Position numbers and translations under genes: made by a program. A stretch of DNA of 64,000 nt from Halorubrum sp. F4 (GTDB lineage Archaea; Halobacteriota; Halobacteria; Halobacteriales; Haloferacaceae): the NCBI RefSeq assembly GCF_027257195.1, contig NZ_JAPDFS010000002.1, forward strand, positions 402,701 to 466,700, in the 5' to 3' direction. Shown here in pieces: positions 27,062-36,746 of this stretch (the first letter of the stretch is position 1; every line of letters begins with the position of its first letter). The notes under the pieces were generated by a model, which worked only from the letters and a program-made list of their open reading frames with translations, was not told the origin of the DNA and did no database searches.

Positions 27062-27372
27062 CCGGACTAGGTCGGGCGGTTAGGCCCCGCTCGTCACCCG
27101 TGAGGTAGTCTTCAGCGGGGACCGAACACCGGGCGCGTCCGGATAGACCGGCGCGGGCCCCGAGAGCCAACGTGGAAGCCTCGTCCGCCGGGGACAGCGG
27201 TCCGCGACGCCCGCTCGCAGGAGCGGTCCGTCGCGGTTCGTCGGCGACAACGGGTCAGGCGCGGAAGCGAGCAGCCCACCGCCGGACGCCCGTCGCTCGT
27301 CGGGTCGCGGGGTGGAGGAGGCAACCGGGATACCCCGTGCCGGAACGCCGGGCCACCCCGGTCGTCCACCAT
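27062..27372 (+). ncRNA. ffs: Signal recognition particle RNA (7S RNA)
   Basis: The S-domain signature is at 27252-27277: gggtcaggcgcggaagcgag followed by cagccc, which is the apical SRP54-binding hairpin with its asymmetric loop and GNAR-type tetraloop (ggaagcga). The 5' region includes ggttaggcccc, typical of the Alu-domain start in archaea, and the two ends (ggac near 27064, gtcc near 27367) can pair to close helix 1. Total of about 311 bases agrees with haloarchaeal 7S RNA. It guides ribosomes making secreted or membrane proteins to SecYE. Ends are estimated to within about 10 bases. No open frame here is convincing. Confidence 0.85.
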
Positions 27373-27406
27373 TCATACCGGATCGTCAGTCACGTAGCGA
27401 CCGCGA

Positions 27407-29038
27407 TCAGTGCTCGCCGCCCGTGCCCCGCCGGTCGGAGTCGAGGTCGATGTCGACCTCCTCGAGGAGCTCCTCGACCTCCTCACGCTTCTCCTGGTGG
27501 TCCTCGAGGAACTCACGCATGAGCTCGGCAGCCTGCTCCTTACAGCCGCCACAGAGCCGCTCGCCGTTCACGCACTCGGAGTACACCTCCGTTGCGAGCC
27601 CGTCGTCGTCGCCCGCGAGCAGGTACGCGTACAGCTCGTAGACGGGGCACTCGTCGGCCTCGCCGCCCAACTCGCGCTGTTCTTCCGCCGTGTCGCGCCC
27701 GCCCGTCGTCGCCGAGCGCACCTTGTCGTAGCCGTCCTCCGGGTCGTCCAGAAGCGAGATGTGACTCGCCGGGATGGACGAGGACATCTTCCCGCCCGTG
27801 AGCCCGGTCATGAACCGGTGGTAGATCGAGGAGGGCTGCCGGAATCCGAATCCGTCGTGGTCGATCTCGACCGACCGCGCCAGCGACTCGGCCTCCTCCC
27901 GCGTCAGCTCGAACGCGTCGACGTGGCCCTCGAAGACGCGCTTCTCGCCGTCGACCGCCGCGATCAGCGCCTCGAACGCCTCGTCGGTGGCGTTGCGGTC
28001 GAAGAAGCGGACGCGCGGGCGGAGCGGCTCCTTGCCGCCGGCCCGCAGCTTCTCGAGGGCGGTCGCCTTGGCATCGACGAGGTCGACCTCCTCGGCGTCG
28101 ACCGCCGGCGGCTCGTAGTCCTCGAGCCACTCGGCGGCGGCCTCGCATCGCACGTCGGTCTCGGCGTCGTCGCGGTCGTCGGATCCACGGCCGGCGTCGC
28201 CTCCGTCGCACGCGAGCGCGTCGTAGGCCGCACGCACCAGCGTCCGCTCGTCGTCGTCGAGCTCGAAGCTCGCGAACGCCTCGGTCACCTTGAAGTAGCG
28301 CACGCGGGTCGCGAGGTCCCGAGTCAGTCGGACGTGCGGGTCCTGGTCGGGGCCGACCGGGATCACCGTCGGCTTCGGCTCGTCGACGAGCTGCGGGTAG
28401 AGGATGTCCGCGGTCTGAGTGACGACGCTCTGCATGTGCGAGACGTTCGTCTCGCCGTCGAAGCCGTAGATCGCCTCGAACTCCGAGAAGTTGGCCTTCG
28501 AGCCGAGTTCGAACCCGAGGTCCTGGACCGCGCGGTTGTCCGACTGCCGGTAGAGCTCCCCCTCCTCGGGATCGAACCCGAGCGCCAGGAGGCTCAGGAG
28601 GTAGCTCCGGGCGTGCTCGTCGATCTCGTCCCACGACATTCCGCGAGCCGAGTGGGCCTCGAGGTCGGCGATCAGCCCGAAGACGTCGCCGCCCTGTTCC
28701 TGGTGCCAGATCAGCTCGTCGAACACGAGCTTGTGGCCGATGTGCGGGTCGCCGGTGGGCATGAACCCCGAGAGCGCGGCGAACGGCTCGTCGTTCGCCA
28801 TCGCCTCGGCGACCGCGTCGTACTCGCGGTGCCCGAAGATGACGCCGCGGCGCATCAGGTAGTGCGGGTCGGCGACGTCGTCGGCGACGTCGTCGAACGC
28901 CTCGATACCGAACTCGGCGAACAGGTCGGCGTAGTCGCCGACCGACGCCGACCCCCACGGGTCGAGCGCGACGTCCTCGCTCGGCTCGCCGTCGACGCGC
29001 TCGGTCCCGCCGTCCGTGCGGGGGGTGTCCTCGTCCAT
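27407..29038 (-). CDS. trpS: Tryptophanyl-tRNA synthetase
   Basis: 543 residues, class I. HIGH-type motif GDPHIGHKLVFDE and KMSKS-type motif LTGGKMSSSIPASH are both present, with the archaeal/eukaryal-type N-terminal region (VADPHYLMRRGVIFGHREYD). A charged insert sits around 295-330 (GGDAGRGSDDRDDAET). The C-terminal ECVNGERLCGGCKEQAAELM holds three Cys that may bind zinc. ATG at 29038 is preferred; upstream sequence in the same open frame is part of the Usp shadow. A T-rich box about 27 bases upstream would serve as promoter. Confidence 0.95.
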   Translation of the reverse strand: MDEDTPRTDGGTERVDGEPSEDVALDPWGSASVGDYADLFAEFGIEAFDDVADDVADPHYLMRRGVIFGHREYDAVAEAMANDEPFAALSGFMPTGDPHIGHKLVFDELIWHQEQGGDVFGLIADLEAHSARGMSWDEIDEHARSYLLSLLALGFDPEEGELYRQSDNRAVQDLGFELGSKANFSEFEAIYGFDGETNVSHMQSVVTQTADILYPQLVDEPKPTVIPVGPDQDPHVRLTRDLATRVRYFKVTEAFASFELDDDERTLVRAAYDALACDGGDAGRGSDDRDDAETDVRCEAAAEWLEDYEPPAVDAEEVDLVDAKATALEKLRAGGKEPLRPRVRFFDRNATDEAFEALIAAVDGEKRVFEGHVDAFELTREEAESLARSVEIDHDGFGFRQPSSIYHRFMTGLTGGKMSSSIPASHISLLDDPEDGYDKVRSATTGGRDTAEEQRELGGEADECPVYELYAYLLAGDDDGLATEVYSECVNGERLCGGCKEQAAELMREFLEDHQEKREEVEELLEEVDIDLDSDRRGTGGEH

Positions 29039-29164
29039 ACCGTTTCTCCCGTCGGTCGACGCAAAAACCGTTCGCTTGTACGCGGGAGCGGCTCGCACGC
29101 GTCCGGCGTCCGTGAACGTCCGACGGCTTGCGGGCTTTATCCCTCCGCCGGCCGACCGTCCGAC

Positions 29165-29596
29165 ATGGCTCCCGATCACGTGCTCGTCCCTCTGGACGGC
29201 TCGCCGCTGGCCGAGGAGGCGCTGGCACACGCACTCGCGACGTTCGACTGCCCGGTGACGGTGCTGAACGTCATTACCCCGTTGGACGCCGACATGGCCG
29301 AGAGCGGAGTGCTGGAGCCGGACGAGAAACGGGAGCGGGAGGCGAGAGAGCGCGCGCAGCGGCTGGTCGAGGACGCCCAAGAGCGAACTGCCACCGAGGA
29401 TCGAACCGTCGAGACGACGGTCGAGACCGGCGACCCGGCGGAGACGATCCTCGCGTACGTCGAGACCCACGACGTCGACCACGTCGTGATGGGCGGCCAC
29501 GGCGGCGAGCGGGGATCGATCGCCCGGCGACTCCTGGGAACCGTCGCGACCACGGTCGTCGGAGAGGCACCCGTCACGGTCACCGTCGTCCGGTGA
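29165..29596 (+). CDS. Universal stress protein (UspA family)
   Basis: 143 residues. Usp fold with DHVLVPLDGSPLAEEALAHAL at the N-terminus and the ATP-binding signature GGHGGERGSIARRLLG near the C-terminus, so it is of the nucleotide-binding subclass. Such proteins act as small regulators under stress; the partner is unknown. A ctttatc box about 28 bases before ATG fits a leaderless transcript. It converges on the phosphate transporter gene and is divergent from trpS. Confidence 0.88.
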   Translation: MAPDHVLVPLDGSPLAEEALAHALATFDCPVTVLNVITPLDADMAESGVLEPDEKREREARERAQRLVEDAQERTATEDRTVETTVETGDPAETILAYVETHDVDHVVMGGHGGERGSIARRLLGTVATTVVGEAPVTVTVVR

Positions 29597-29625
29597 TCCG
29601 AGGATACACGGGGACCGCCCGGACC

Positions 29626-30846
29626 TCACGCGATCCCGAGCACCGTCGAGAGGAGGCGGTAGAGGCCGAACCCGATCGCGACGGACGTGACGAGCGTGAT
29701 GACCCAGAAGCCGACGGTGACGCCGATCTTCCGGCGGGAGACCCCCGCCGCGCCCGCGGCGAACCCGCCGCCGATGACGCCCGAGATGATGATGTTGTTG
29801 AACGAGATGGGGATCCCCAGCGTGATCGCTGCCTGCGCGATGACGAAGCCCGGCACGAGCGCCGCGATCGAGCGCCGGAGGCCGAGCTGGGCGTACTCCC
29901 GCGAGGTCGCCTGGAGGAGCCGCGGCGCGCCCATCCACGCGCCCGCGAGGATGCCGGTCGCGCCGACGCCGAGGAGCGCGATCGTGGGCAGCCCGAGCTC
30001 CGTCCCGTAGAGGTTCTCCAGCGGCCCGGTCGCGAGCCCCACCTGGCTGCCGCCGCTCGAGAAGGCGACGACGCTGCCGAGGAGGAGCAGGAACGTCCGG
30101 ATCCCCTTCTCGACGGAGGCCTGCGTCCGGCGGCGGATGAACCGGAACCCGACGACCGCGAACGCGAGCGTCACGAGGAGGACGACGGGGTCGACGCCGA
30201 GCGCGGTCGGGAGGGCGACGCGACCGGCCACCGCCGCCGCGACCGCCTCGGCGACGGACCCCTGCGCCCGCTGGGGATGCGGGATCACGCCGAGCCGGAC
30301 GTTCGCGAGGATCCCGGCGACGACGCCGGCCAGAAGCGGGACGCCGACGGTGTCCGGCACGTCGTCTCGCCGCAGTAGCGTCGCCGTGAGGTACGCGAGC
30401 CCGCCGGAAACCGGCGGAACGAGCAGCCAGAACGTCCCGATCCGCCGATACGTCTCGAACGCGGGGTCGCCGCCGATCGAGAGCCCGACGCCGACCATCG
30501 CACCCGTCGTCGCGAACGCCGCCGGGACCGGGTAGCCGCTGTAGACGCCGAACGCCATGAACGACGCGGCCACGAGCAGGCCGGTCGTCGCCCCCAGCGG
30601 CGTGAACGCGACCCCGTCGATCAGGTCCGCGCCCACCGTCTCCGAGATCGCCCCGCCCTGCGTCAGCGCGCCCGCGGCAGCGAGGATACCGATCAGGAAC
30701 GCCGCACGCATCGTCGACACCGCGTTGGCACCGATCGCCGGCGCGAACGGCGGCGAGTTGCTGTTGGCCCCGAGCGACCACGCCATGAACAGACACGAGA
30801 CCGTCGCGAAGACGACGAGCGCCCAGAACGAGACCGCGAGGGTCAC
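29626..30846 (-). CDS. Inorganic phosphate transporter, Pit family
   Basis: 406 residues, around ten transmembrane helices. The two PHO4 signature regions are visible: SLGANSNSPPFAPAIGANAVSTMRA near the start, and ISFNNIIISGVIGGGFAAG in the C-terminal half. Pit carriers take up phosphate (as metal phosphate or with Na+/H+) through the cytoplasmic membrane. It follows endA on the same strand with 31 bases between. I see no PhoU-like regulator next to it, although many Pit genes have one. Confidence 0.9.
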   Translation of the reverse strand: MTLAVSFWALVVFATVSCLFMAWSLGANSNSPPFAPAIGANAVSTMRAAFLIGILAAAGALTQGGAISETVGADLIDGVAFTPLGATTGLLVAASFMAFGVYSGYPVPAAFATTGAMVGVGLSIGGDPAFETYRRIGTFWLLVPPVSGGLAYLTATLLRRDDVPDTVGVPLLAGVVAGILANVRLGVIPHPQRAQGSVAEAVAAAVAGRVALPTALGVDPVVLLVTLAFAVVGFRFIRRRTQASVEKGIRTFLLLLGSVVAFSSGGSQVGLATGPLENLYGTELGLPTIALLGVGATGILAGAWMGAPRLLQATSREYAQLGLRRSIAALVPGFVIAQAAITLGIPISFNNIIISGVIGGGFAAGAAGVSRRKIGVTVGFWVITLVTSVAIGFGLYRLLSTVLGIA

Positions 30847-30877
30847 GGGGATCCCCTCGACCGATCCGGTCTCGCCC

Positions 30878-32056
30878 TCACGGCGTCAGCCTCCCGATCG
30901 AGAGCCACTCGATCCCGGCCGTCGCGCCGTCGTCGACCCGGTCGCTTCCGTCGACCAGCGCGAACAGCAGCTCCTTGCGGACGCCGCCGGCGAGCCGCAC
31001 GTCGAGCGAGAGCTCCCGCGGCGCGAACGCGTGGCCGGGCTCGACCACCCGCACGAGGTGCTCGGAGTGCGGGAGGTCCTCGACCGTCTCGACGTCGAGG
31101 TACGTCCGGAAGTCCGCGCCGAACTTGAACCCCGTCTTGGGGACGGTCCGACGGTCACGGAGGTCGCGATAGGTCGCCAGCCGGCGGTCGAACCGGTCGC
31201 CCTCGACGGCGCGGCCGCGGGCGACGATCGCGGCCGCGGCGCTCGCGGGATCGTCCCCCGTATCGAGGGTCTCGGATCCGTTCTCGCCCCCGCCGTCGTC
31301 CACGACTTCCGTGAGCCGGAGCGAGCCGTCCGCCGCCAGCGACGTGGCCTCGACGAGAGAGAGCTGGAGAGCTCCCTCGACCGCGGCGGCCCGCCCCGTG
31401 AGCGGCTGGCCATAGAATCCGTGCTCGTAGAGGTCCGACGGCGCGTCCCAGACCACGACGCGGTCGGCGAGCAGGACGCCCGCCAGGTCCGCGGGCGGCT
31501 CGTAGTCGGTGGATCCCTCGACGTTCGCCGATTCGGCCTCGAAGTAGGTGATGTCGCTCTCCTCGTCGACGACGGCGAGGGTCTGGCCGGCCACGTCGCC
31601 GGCAGGGATCGACTCGCGCTCGCCAACGACGCGCACCGGATGGCGGACGTTCCCGGTGTCCGGCGTCGACCCCCGCTCGTAGGCCACGACGTCGACCGCG
31701 TCGGCCACGTCGACCCGGCCCCCGGGCCACGGATCGCGGGCGGGCGAGAGGTAGAACCCGCGGTCGCGGAGGTCGGCGTAGACGAGGTACCGCACCGCGA
31801 ACCGGTCGACCGCAGCGGCGCTGTCGACGAAGAACCGCTCGAAGCCGACCGGGTCGGTGGCCGCGCCGTCATCGTCCCCGTCGAGAGTCACTCCCGCGAG
31901 ATCGCCGCGAAACAGCAGATGAGCCGCCTCGATCCGGGAGAGCGCGATGTCGTTCCCGCCGAGCGGACGCCCGTAGCCGCGCGAGTCGTAAAAGCGCTGT
32001 CTGGCGTCCCCGCCGACGTGGACGGTATCGCCGCGGAGGTCGCCTGTCGGTTGCAT
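30878..32056 (-). CDS. endA: tRNA-splicing endonuclease (duplicated haloarchaeal form)
   Basis: 392 residues, twice the length of the basic subunit. It is an in-line fusion: an N-terminal pseudo-catalytic copy (YDSRGYGRP, IEAAHLLFRGDL) and a C-terminal catalytic copy (VPKTGFKFGADFRTYLD). The catalytic triad is Tyr319, His330 and Lys361, with the His-Lys spacing of 31 as in the Methanocaldococcus enzyme. It removes introns from pre-tRNA and pre-rRNA at bulge-helix-bulge motifs. A low-complexity stretch (DGGGENGSETLDTGDD) lies near 265. In haloarchaea endA commonly lies near trpS, as here. Confidence 0.93.
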   Translation of the reverse strand: MQPTGDLRGDTVHVGGDARQRFYDSRGYGRPLGGNDIALSRIEAAHLLFRGDLAGVTLDGDDDGAATDPVGFERFFVDSAAAVDRFAVRYLVYADLRDRGFYLSPARDPWPGGRVDVADAVDVVAYERGSTPDTGNVRHPVRVVGERESIPAGDVAGQTLAVVDEESDITYFEAESANVEGSTDYEPPADLAGVLLADRVVVWDAPSDLYEHGFYGQPLTGRAAAVEGALQLSLVEATSLAADGSLRLTEVVDDGGGENGSETLDTGDDPASAAAAIVARGRAVEGDRFDRRLATYRDLRDRRTVPKTGFKFGADFRTYLDVETVEDLPHSEHLVRVVEPGHAFAPRELSLDVRLAGGVRKELLFALVDGSDRVDDGATAGIEWLSIGRLTP

Positions 32057-32089
32057 GGTCGCACTCGCGACCGGCCGGGGTAAGGGGGT

Positions 32090-32130
32090 TGCGGTCGGGA
32101 GGGATGCGGTCGGGAGGGGGTGCGGTCGGA
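32090..32130. repeat. Three-copy 15-base tandem repeat between endA and cdc48
   Basis: tgcggtcgggaggg occurs at 32090 and 32105 and in shortened form (tgcggtcgga) at 32121. It lies directly upstream of the probable TATA box (gcgtaaag, about 32134-32141) of cdc48. Confidence 0.75.
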
Positions 32131-32164
32131 CAAGCGTAAAGAGCCGGCGGACGGAAGACGACGC

Positions 32165-34444
32165 ATGAACGAGACCGCCGGCGTCAGGCTCACGGTTCGC
32201 GCCGCCGAGAAGCGCGACGCGGGCCGCGGCATCGCCAGGCTCCCCGAACCCGCACGCAAGCGACTCGGCCTCCTCAGCGGCGACACGGTCCGGATAGACG
32301 GCGAGCGTTCGGCCGTCGCGAAGGTGTGGCCCGGCGCCCCCGACGCGCAGGAGGGGTCCGTCCTCATCGACGCCGACACCCGCGCCAACGCCGGCGTGAA
32401 GGTCGGCGACAGCGTCACCGTCCGCCCCGTCGACGTGGTCGACGCCGATCGGGTCGTCTTCGGCGCGCCCGCCCGCCTCGCCGACGTCGACGTGAGCCGG
32501 GAGGTCGTCGAACGCGCGCTCGCCCGCGACCTCCGGGACCGACCGATCTCCCGCGGCGAGGCCGTCCACGTCGAACGGCTCGGCGGCCTCCGGTTCGTCG
32601 TCGCCGGGACGACGCCCGACGGGACCGTCAGGGTCACCGCCGGGACCGACGTGGCAGTCGAGTACGAGGACGAGGATCGAGGGGCTCGGGTCGACGATCG
32701 AACCGTCGAGACCGGTGGCGGGAGGACCGACCCGGGGTCGGACGGAGGCGGCCACACGGCCCCGCCCGGAACCGACGGTCGTCCCGCGGGCGAGGGGTCC
32801 CGCGCCGGCGGGAGGTCCCGCGGCGGCGACGCCGGTCCCCCCGAGGAGCACACCGCCGGGGCGACGTACGAGGACATCGGCGGGCTCGACGAGGAGCTGG
32901 AGCTGGTGCGTGAGACCATCGAACTGCCGCTCTCCGAGCCAGAGGTGTTCACCCGGCTCGGGATCGACCCGCCGAAGGGCGTCCTCCTGTACGGTCCGCC
33001 GGGCACCGGGAAGACGCTCATCGCCCGCGCCGTCGCCAACGAGGTGGACGCGACGTTCATCACGGTCGACGGCCCGGAGATCATGTCGAAATACAAAGGC
33101 GAGAGCGAGGAGCGGCTCCGCGAGGTGTTCGATCGGGCGGGCGAGCAGGCCCCCGCGATCGTCTTCTTCGACGAGATCGACTCGATCGCGGGCAAGCGCG
33201 ACGACGGCGGCGACGTGGAGAACCGCGTCGTCGGCCAGCTGCTCTCGCTCATGGACGGGCTCGACGCCCGCGGCGACGTGATCGTCATCGGCGCGACGAA
33301 CCGGGTGGACTCGCTCGACCCCGCCCTGCGTCGGGGCGGCCGGTTCGACCGCGAGATCGAGATCGGCGTCCCCGGCGAGGCGGGCCGCCGGCAGATCCTC
33401 GACGTCCACACGCGGCGGATGCCGCTCGCCGACGACGTGGACCTCGACCGGATCGCGAGCCGGACCCACGGCTTCGTCGGCGCGGACGTCGAGGGGCTCA
33501 CCCAGGAGGCGGCGATGACCGCGCTCCGGCGTGCTCGCGCGGACGACGCCCGGGCGCTCGCGGAGGTGACCGTCACGAAGGCTGACTTCGAGGCGGCCCA
33601 CGCCGCCGTCGAACCGAGCGCGATGCGCGAGTACGTCGCCGAACAACCCACCACGGACTTCGACGACGTGGGGGGACTGGAGGAGGCGAAGGAGAAACTC
33701 GACCGCGCGGTGAGCTGGCCGCTCACGTACGGCCCGCTCTTCGACGCGGCGAACGCGGATCCGCCCACGGGGGTCCTCCTTCACGGACCGCCCGGAACCG
33801 GGAAGACGCTGCTCGCGCGGGCGATCGCCGGCGAGAGCGGCGTCAATTTCATCGAAGTCGCCGGCCCGGAGCTGCTCGACCGGTACGTCGGCGAGTCCGA
33901 GAAGGCGGTGCGCGACCTCTTCGACCGCGCCAGACAGGCCGCCCCGGTGATCGTCTTCTTCGACGAGATCGACGCGATCGCGACCGACCGCGACGGGGCG
34001 GGCGCGGGTGACTCCGGCGTCGGCGAGCGCGTGGTCTCACAGCTGCTCACGGAGCTGGACCGCGCGAGCGACAACCCGAACCTGGTGGTGCTCGCCGCGA
34101 CGAACCGCCGGTCGGCGATCGATCCGGCGCTGTTGCGTCCCGGTCGACTCGAGACCCACGTCGAGGTTCCCGACCCCGACCGCGACGCCAGGCGGGCGGT
34201 GTTCGCGGTCCACACCCGCGAGAAGCCGGTCGAGGACGACGTGGACTTGGACCGGCTCGCCGAGGAGACCGACGGCTACTCCGGCGCGGAGATCGCGGCG
34301 GTCTGCCGCGAGGCGGCGATGACCGCGATCGAGCGGGTCGCGGACGAGCACGGCGAGGCGGCGAACGACCACGCCGACGAGGTCGGGATCACGGGGGAGG
34401 ACTTCGAGGCCGCGATCGCGAGCGTGGCGGCCTCCCAGTTGTAG
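32165..34444 (+). CDS. cdc48: AAA+ ATPase of the Cdc48/VAT family
   Basis: 759 residues. Double-psi-barrel N-domain (about 1-180: [35 protein letters not shown]), then two AAA modules. D1 Walker A is at 277-284 and D2 Walker A at 541-548 (GPPGTGKT in both); Walker B are [11 protein letters not shown] and [11 protein letters not shown]. It unfolds protein substrates using ATP and probably feeds the proteasome. A glycine-rich linker at about 185-235 between N-domain and D1 is longer than usual and includes [12 protein letters not shown]. The C-terminal HbYX proteasome-docking tail is not evident (ends SVAASQL). Confidence 0.95.
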   Translation: MNETAGVRLTVRAAEKRDAGRGIARLPEPARKRLGLLSGDTVRIDGERSAVAKVWPGAPDAQEGSVLIDADTRANAGVKVGDSVTVRPVDVVDADRVVFGAPARLADVDVSREVVERALARDLRDRPISRGEAVHVERLGGLRFVVAGTTPDGTVRVTAGTDVAVEYEDEDRGARVDDRTVETGGGRTDPGSDGGGHTAPPGTDGRPAGEGSRAGGRSRGGDAGPPEEHTAGATYEDIGGLDEELELVRETIELPLSEPEVFTRLGIDPPKGVLLYGPPGTGKTLIARAVANEVDATFITVDGPEIMSKYKGESEERLREVFDRAGEQAPAIVFFDEIDSIAGKRDDGGDVENRVVGQLLSLMDGLDARGDVIVIGATNRVDSLDPALRRGGRFDREIEIGVPGEAGRRQILDVHTRRMPLADDVDLDRIASRTHGFVGADVEGLTQEAAMTALRRARADDARALAEVTVTKADFEAAHAAVEPSAMREYVAEQPTTDFDDVGGLEEAKEKLDRAVSWPLTYGPLFDAANADPPTGVLLHGPPGTGKTLLARAIAGESGVNFIEVAGPELLDRYVGESEKAVRDLFDRARQAAPVIVFFDEIDAIATDRDGAGAGDSGVGERVVSQLLTELDRASDNPNLVVLAATNRRSAIDPALLRPGRLETHVEVPDPDRDARRAVFAVHTREKPVEDDVDLDRLAEETDGYSGAEIAAVCREAAMTAIERVADEHGEAANDHADEVGITGEDFEAAIASVAASQL

Positions 34445-34452
34445 CCGCGGCG

Positions 34453-34959
34453 TTACTCGTTGCCGTCGCCGTCACCATGGCCATGCCCGTGGGCATGGCC
34501 GTGGCCGTGGCCGCCCTCGGTCGCGGCCTCCACGGCCTCCAACTCGCCCGCGCCGAACTCGTCGACGGGAGTCACGCTGTAGTCGACGGTGAGGGTGTCC
34601 TTCGTGGCGCGGACCTTCCCGACGAACGTGGAGATGTCGGCGAGACTCCCCTCGAGGACGAAGAGCTCCATACAGTATCGGGAGCCGACGTGGTTGTGGA
34701 AGTTGGAGGCGACGAGCCCCTCGTGTTCGTGTCGCAGCCGCATCATCCGCTCCTCGACGCTCGTGGTCTCGTAGTCGAAGAGCACCGTGACCACCGCCAT
34801 CAGCCGGCGGTCCTCCAAGCGAGCGTCCTCGAACTCGCCGAGGAGGTTCCGTGAGGCCTCCCGGACCACCTCGCTGCGTCCGGTGTAGCCGTGTTCGTCC
34901 GCGAACTCGTCGAGTCGGTCGAGCAACTCCTCGGGCATCGACACGCTGACGACGGTCAT
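34453..34959 (-). CDS. nikR: NikR-type nickel-responsive regulator with a His-rich tail
   Basis: 168 residues. Ribbon-helix-helix DNA-binding domain at 1-45 ([27 protein letters not shown]) and C-terminal ACT-like metal domain. The high-affinity nickel ligands of E. coli NikR (His76, His87, His89, Cys95) correspond to His77, His88, His90 and Cys96 here ([17 protein letters not shown]). Unusually, residues 148-168 form a Gly-His repeat ([14 protein letters not shown]), of a kind seen in nickel chaperones and likely to bind extra metal. It follows a PadR-type gene after 25 bases. No nickel transporter is seen in this window. Confidence 0.88.
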   Translation of the reverse strand: MTVVSVSMPEELLDRLDEFADEHGYTGRSEVVREASRNLLGEFEDARLEDRRLMAVVTVLFDYETTSVEERMMRLRHEHEGLVASNFHNHVGSRYCMELFVLEGSLADISTFVGKVRATKDTLTVDYSVTPVDEFGAGELEAVEAATEGGHGHGHAHGHGHGDGDGNE

Positions 34960-34984
34960 ATAATAATTTACTCCCTCGATGTTG

Positions 34985-35368
34985 TTAATCCTTTAGGTCG
35001 ACCTCGTCGCTGCCGGCGTCATCGGGAGTTTTACCTGCGTCGTCTCGCGGGGCGTCATCAGCGATCTCGCGGTCGTCCGTCCGTGCTCTCCCCCCGTCGA
35101 CGTGGTCGGCGATCCACTCGTAGTGGTCGAGGAGGGCGGCCTCGCCGGCGTCGGTGAGCGCGTACACGTCGGCGAGTCTCTCGGGTCGACGGGTGAGGTA
35201 GCCGGACTCGACCAGCGCGGTGAGGGTCGCATAGAAGCTCTGGGGATCGATCCGCTCGTCGTAGTGGGTCTCGAGCCGGCTCTTGAGCGACTGTGCCCGC
35301 AGCTCGCCGGCGGCGTACACGAGCACACAGCAGTCGCGTCGCCGCCCGCTGTGGAACCACTTCGTCAT
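34985..35368 (-). CDS. PadR-like winged-helix regulator
   Basis: 127 residues. The winged helix covers about 8-85: [50 protein letters not shown] in outline, with recognition region [14 protein letters not shown]. The C-terminal 40 residues are an acidic, disordered-looking tail ([19 protein letters not shown]). PadR family members repress target genes until a ligand binds. It sits just before nikR on the same strand, so the two regulators are probably transcribed together. Ligand unknown. A Cys pair (CC) at 13-14 might sense redox or metal. Confidence 0.78.
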   Translation of the reverse strand: MTKWFHSGRRRDCCVLVYAAGELRAQSLKSRLETHYDERIDPQSFYATLTALVESGYLTRRPERLADVYALTDAGEAALLDHYEWIADHVDGGRARTDDREIADDAPRDDAGKTPDDAGSDEVDLKD

Positions 35369-35475
35369 ACGCCGCGTTTCGGCCGTGGCCTGACGACGGT
35401 TTCGGTCGACGACGAGAGCTTCGATCGCTCATCGTTAAGCCCGTCCCAGGAATGAACCGCGTGGCGTGACGGATA

Positions 35476-36597
35476 TCAACGAGACGGGCTGTCGATGGAC
35501 CGTCTGAGCCACGGATCGAACTCGACGCTACCCTCGATCTCATCGCCCTTCCCCACTTCCTTGCCCGCAGGGTTCCGACGGCCGTCAGGTCCACCCGGAC
35601 CACTGGCGTGGCCCCACCAGTTGTCGGTGGCATCGAGGGTCGCGTCGTCGTCGTTGAAGATCCCCCGACGTGTGTTGTCCTCGATGTCGTTGAAATCGAT
35701 CTCCGTCTCGGCGGCGGCCACCTTGATCTCGACCCCGAGGTTGTTACCTTCGATCCGGTTTTCAGTCACGGTATACCCTTCGCCGTCGGCTTCCACTTCG
35801 AAACCGACCCCATCGAATTCCGAGTCGGGATCGGAGAGCACGTCCGTGAGATCGTTCCCGACGACTTCGACGTCCTCCGGCACTTCATCGTGATTGCCGG
35901 TACCACGGATCACGACTCCGAAACCGTATGCCGTGACCTCCTCGCCGACTTCCGTCACGACGTTGTCCTCAACGGTCGCACCTTCGACGTTGCCCTGTAT
36001 ACTGATCCCGGCAGCACCAGCCTGGTCTTCGTTCCGGAGGTTCCGTACCTCGTTCCGTCGGACCGTTGCGTCCTCGATCGGGTCATCCGCCACGCCACCG
36101 AAAACGTTGATCCCGTCGACGCCGTAGAACTCGCCGTTAGGATCGTCACGCTCGAAGTCCCGGACGACGTTGTTCTCGACGATAACGTCGGCCGGCGTGT
36201 TGCCGATCCTGATCGCTTCCGATCCCTGAGTCGATTCAGCCGACGGTGGCGAGACTTCGAAACCGTCGAGCGCGGTCCCGTCCTCGCTCAAAACGACCTG
36301 TCCGTCGATAGTTGCCTCGTCGTCACGGGAGCCTTCATCGCCGGCGACGCCCGCGTTCGGGCCTTCGAGAGTCACCCCCTCGACGTCGATGGTCACGTCC
36401 TCCTTGTAGGTGCCGCTCTCCACGACGATCGTGTCGTCTGGCGACGCGCCGTCGATGGCGTCTTGAATACTCTCTCCCGGTGAAACGACCGCGTCCTGCG
36501 CTGCCGAGCTTCCTACGAACGCACCGCTCGCGACTGCCGTTCCGCAAATGGTTTTCAGCACGGAGCGCCGTCGAATTGTTTGGATTTCGTGAATCAT
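35476..36597 (-). CDS. Secreted right-handed parallel beta-helix protein (Tat exported)
   Basis: 373 residues from the ATG at 36597. A Tat signal peptide is clear: TIRRRSVLKTICGTAVASGA ending near SSAAQDAV. The remainder is a parallel beta-helix made of repeated strands with Asn ladders (VIVENNVVRDFER, ATVRRNEVRNLRNE, ATVEDNVVTEVGEE, YTVTENRIEGNNLG), of the NosD/pectate-lyase-like kind, ending DNWWGHASGPGGPDG, a motif common at the end of such repeats. It is probably a cell-surface or secreted polysaccharide-binding or -cleaving protein. Base composition is visibly lower in GC than the neighbours, suggesting transfer. A start at 36741 is possible but would put the signal 48 residues in. Confidence 0.8.
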   Translation of the reverse strand: MIHEIQTIRRRSVLKTICGTAVASGAFVGSSAAQDAVVSPGESIQDAIDGASPDDTIVVESGTYKEDVTIDVEGVTLEGPNAGVAGDEGSRDDEATIDGQVVLSEDGTALDGFEVSPPSAESTQGSEAIRIGNTPADVIVENNVVRDFERDDPNGEFYGVDGINVFGGVADDPIEDATVRRNEVRNLRNEDQAGAAGISIQGNVEGATVEDNVVTEVGEEVTAYGFGVVIRGTGNHDEVPEDVEVVGNDLTDVLSDPDSEFDGVGFEVEADGEGYTVTENRIEGNNLGVEIKVAAAETEIDFNDIEDNTRRGIFNDDDATLDATDNWWGHASGPGGPDGRRNPAGKEVGKGDEIEGSVEFDPWLRRSIDSPSR

Positions 36598-36746
36598 CTC
36601 GTTCACCTCTCCCGTAGGAGTACAGGAGAAGTACGCGGTCTCACGTACGTCCGCTTCGGATATAAAATTCTGCCGTGGCATCGTCACGCGGCTCGTCACA
36701 CCGTGTCCAGTACGTGCTTGGCGTCGTCTCGCCTCGTACACGTCGG

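Noticed and set aside
26983..27406. Small open frames in the SRP RNA region
   Set aside because: The region is explained by the SRP RNA S-domain signature and paired ends; the frames have no start context or conserved features.
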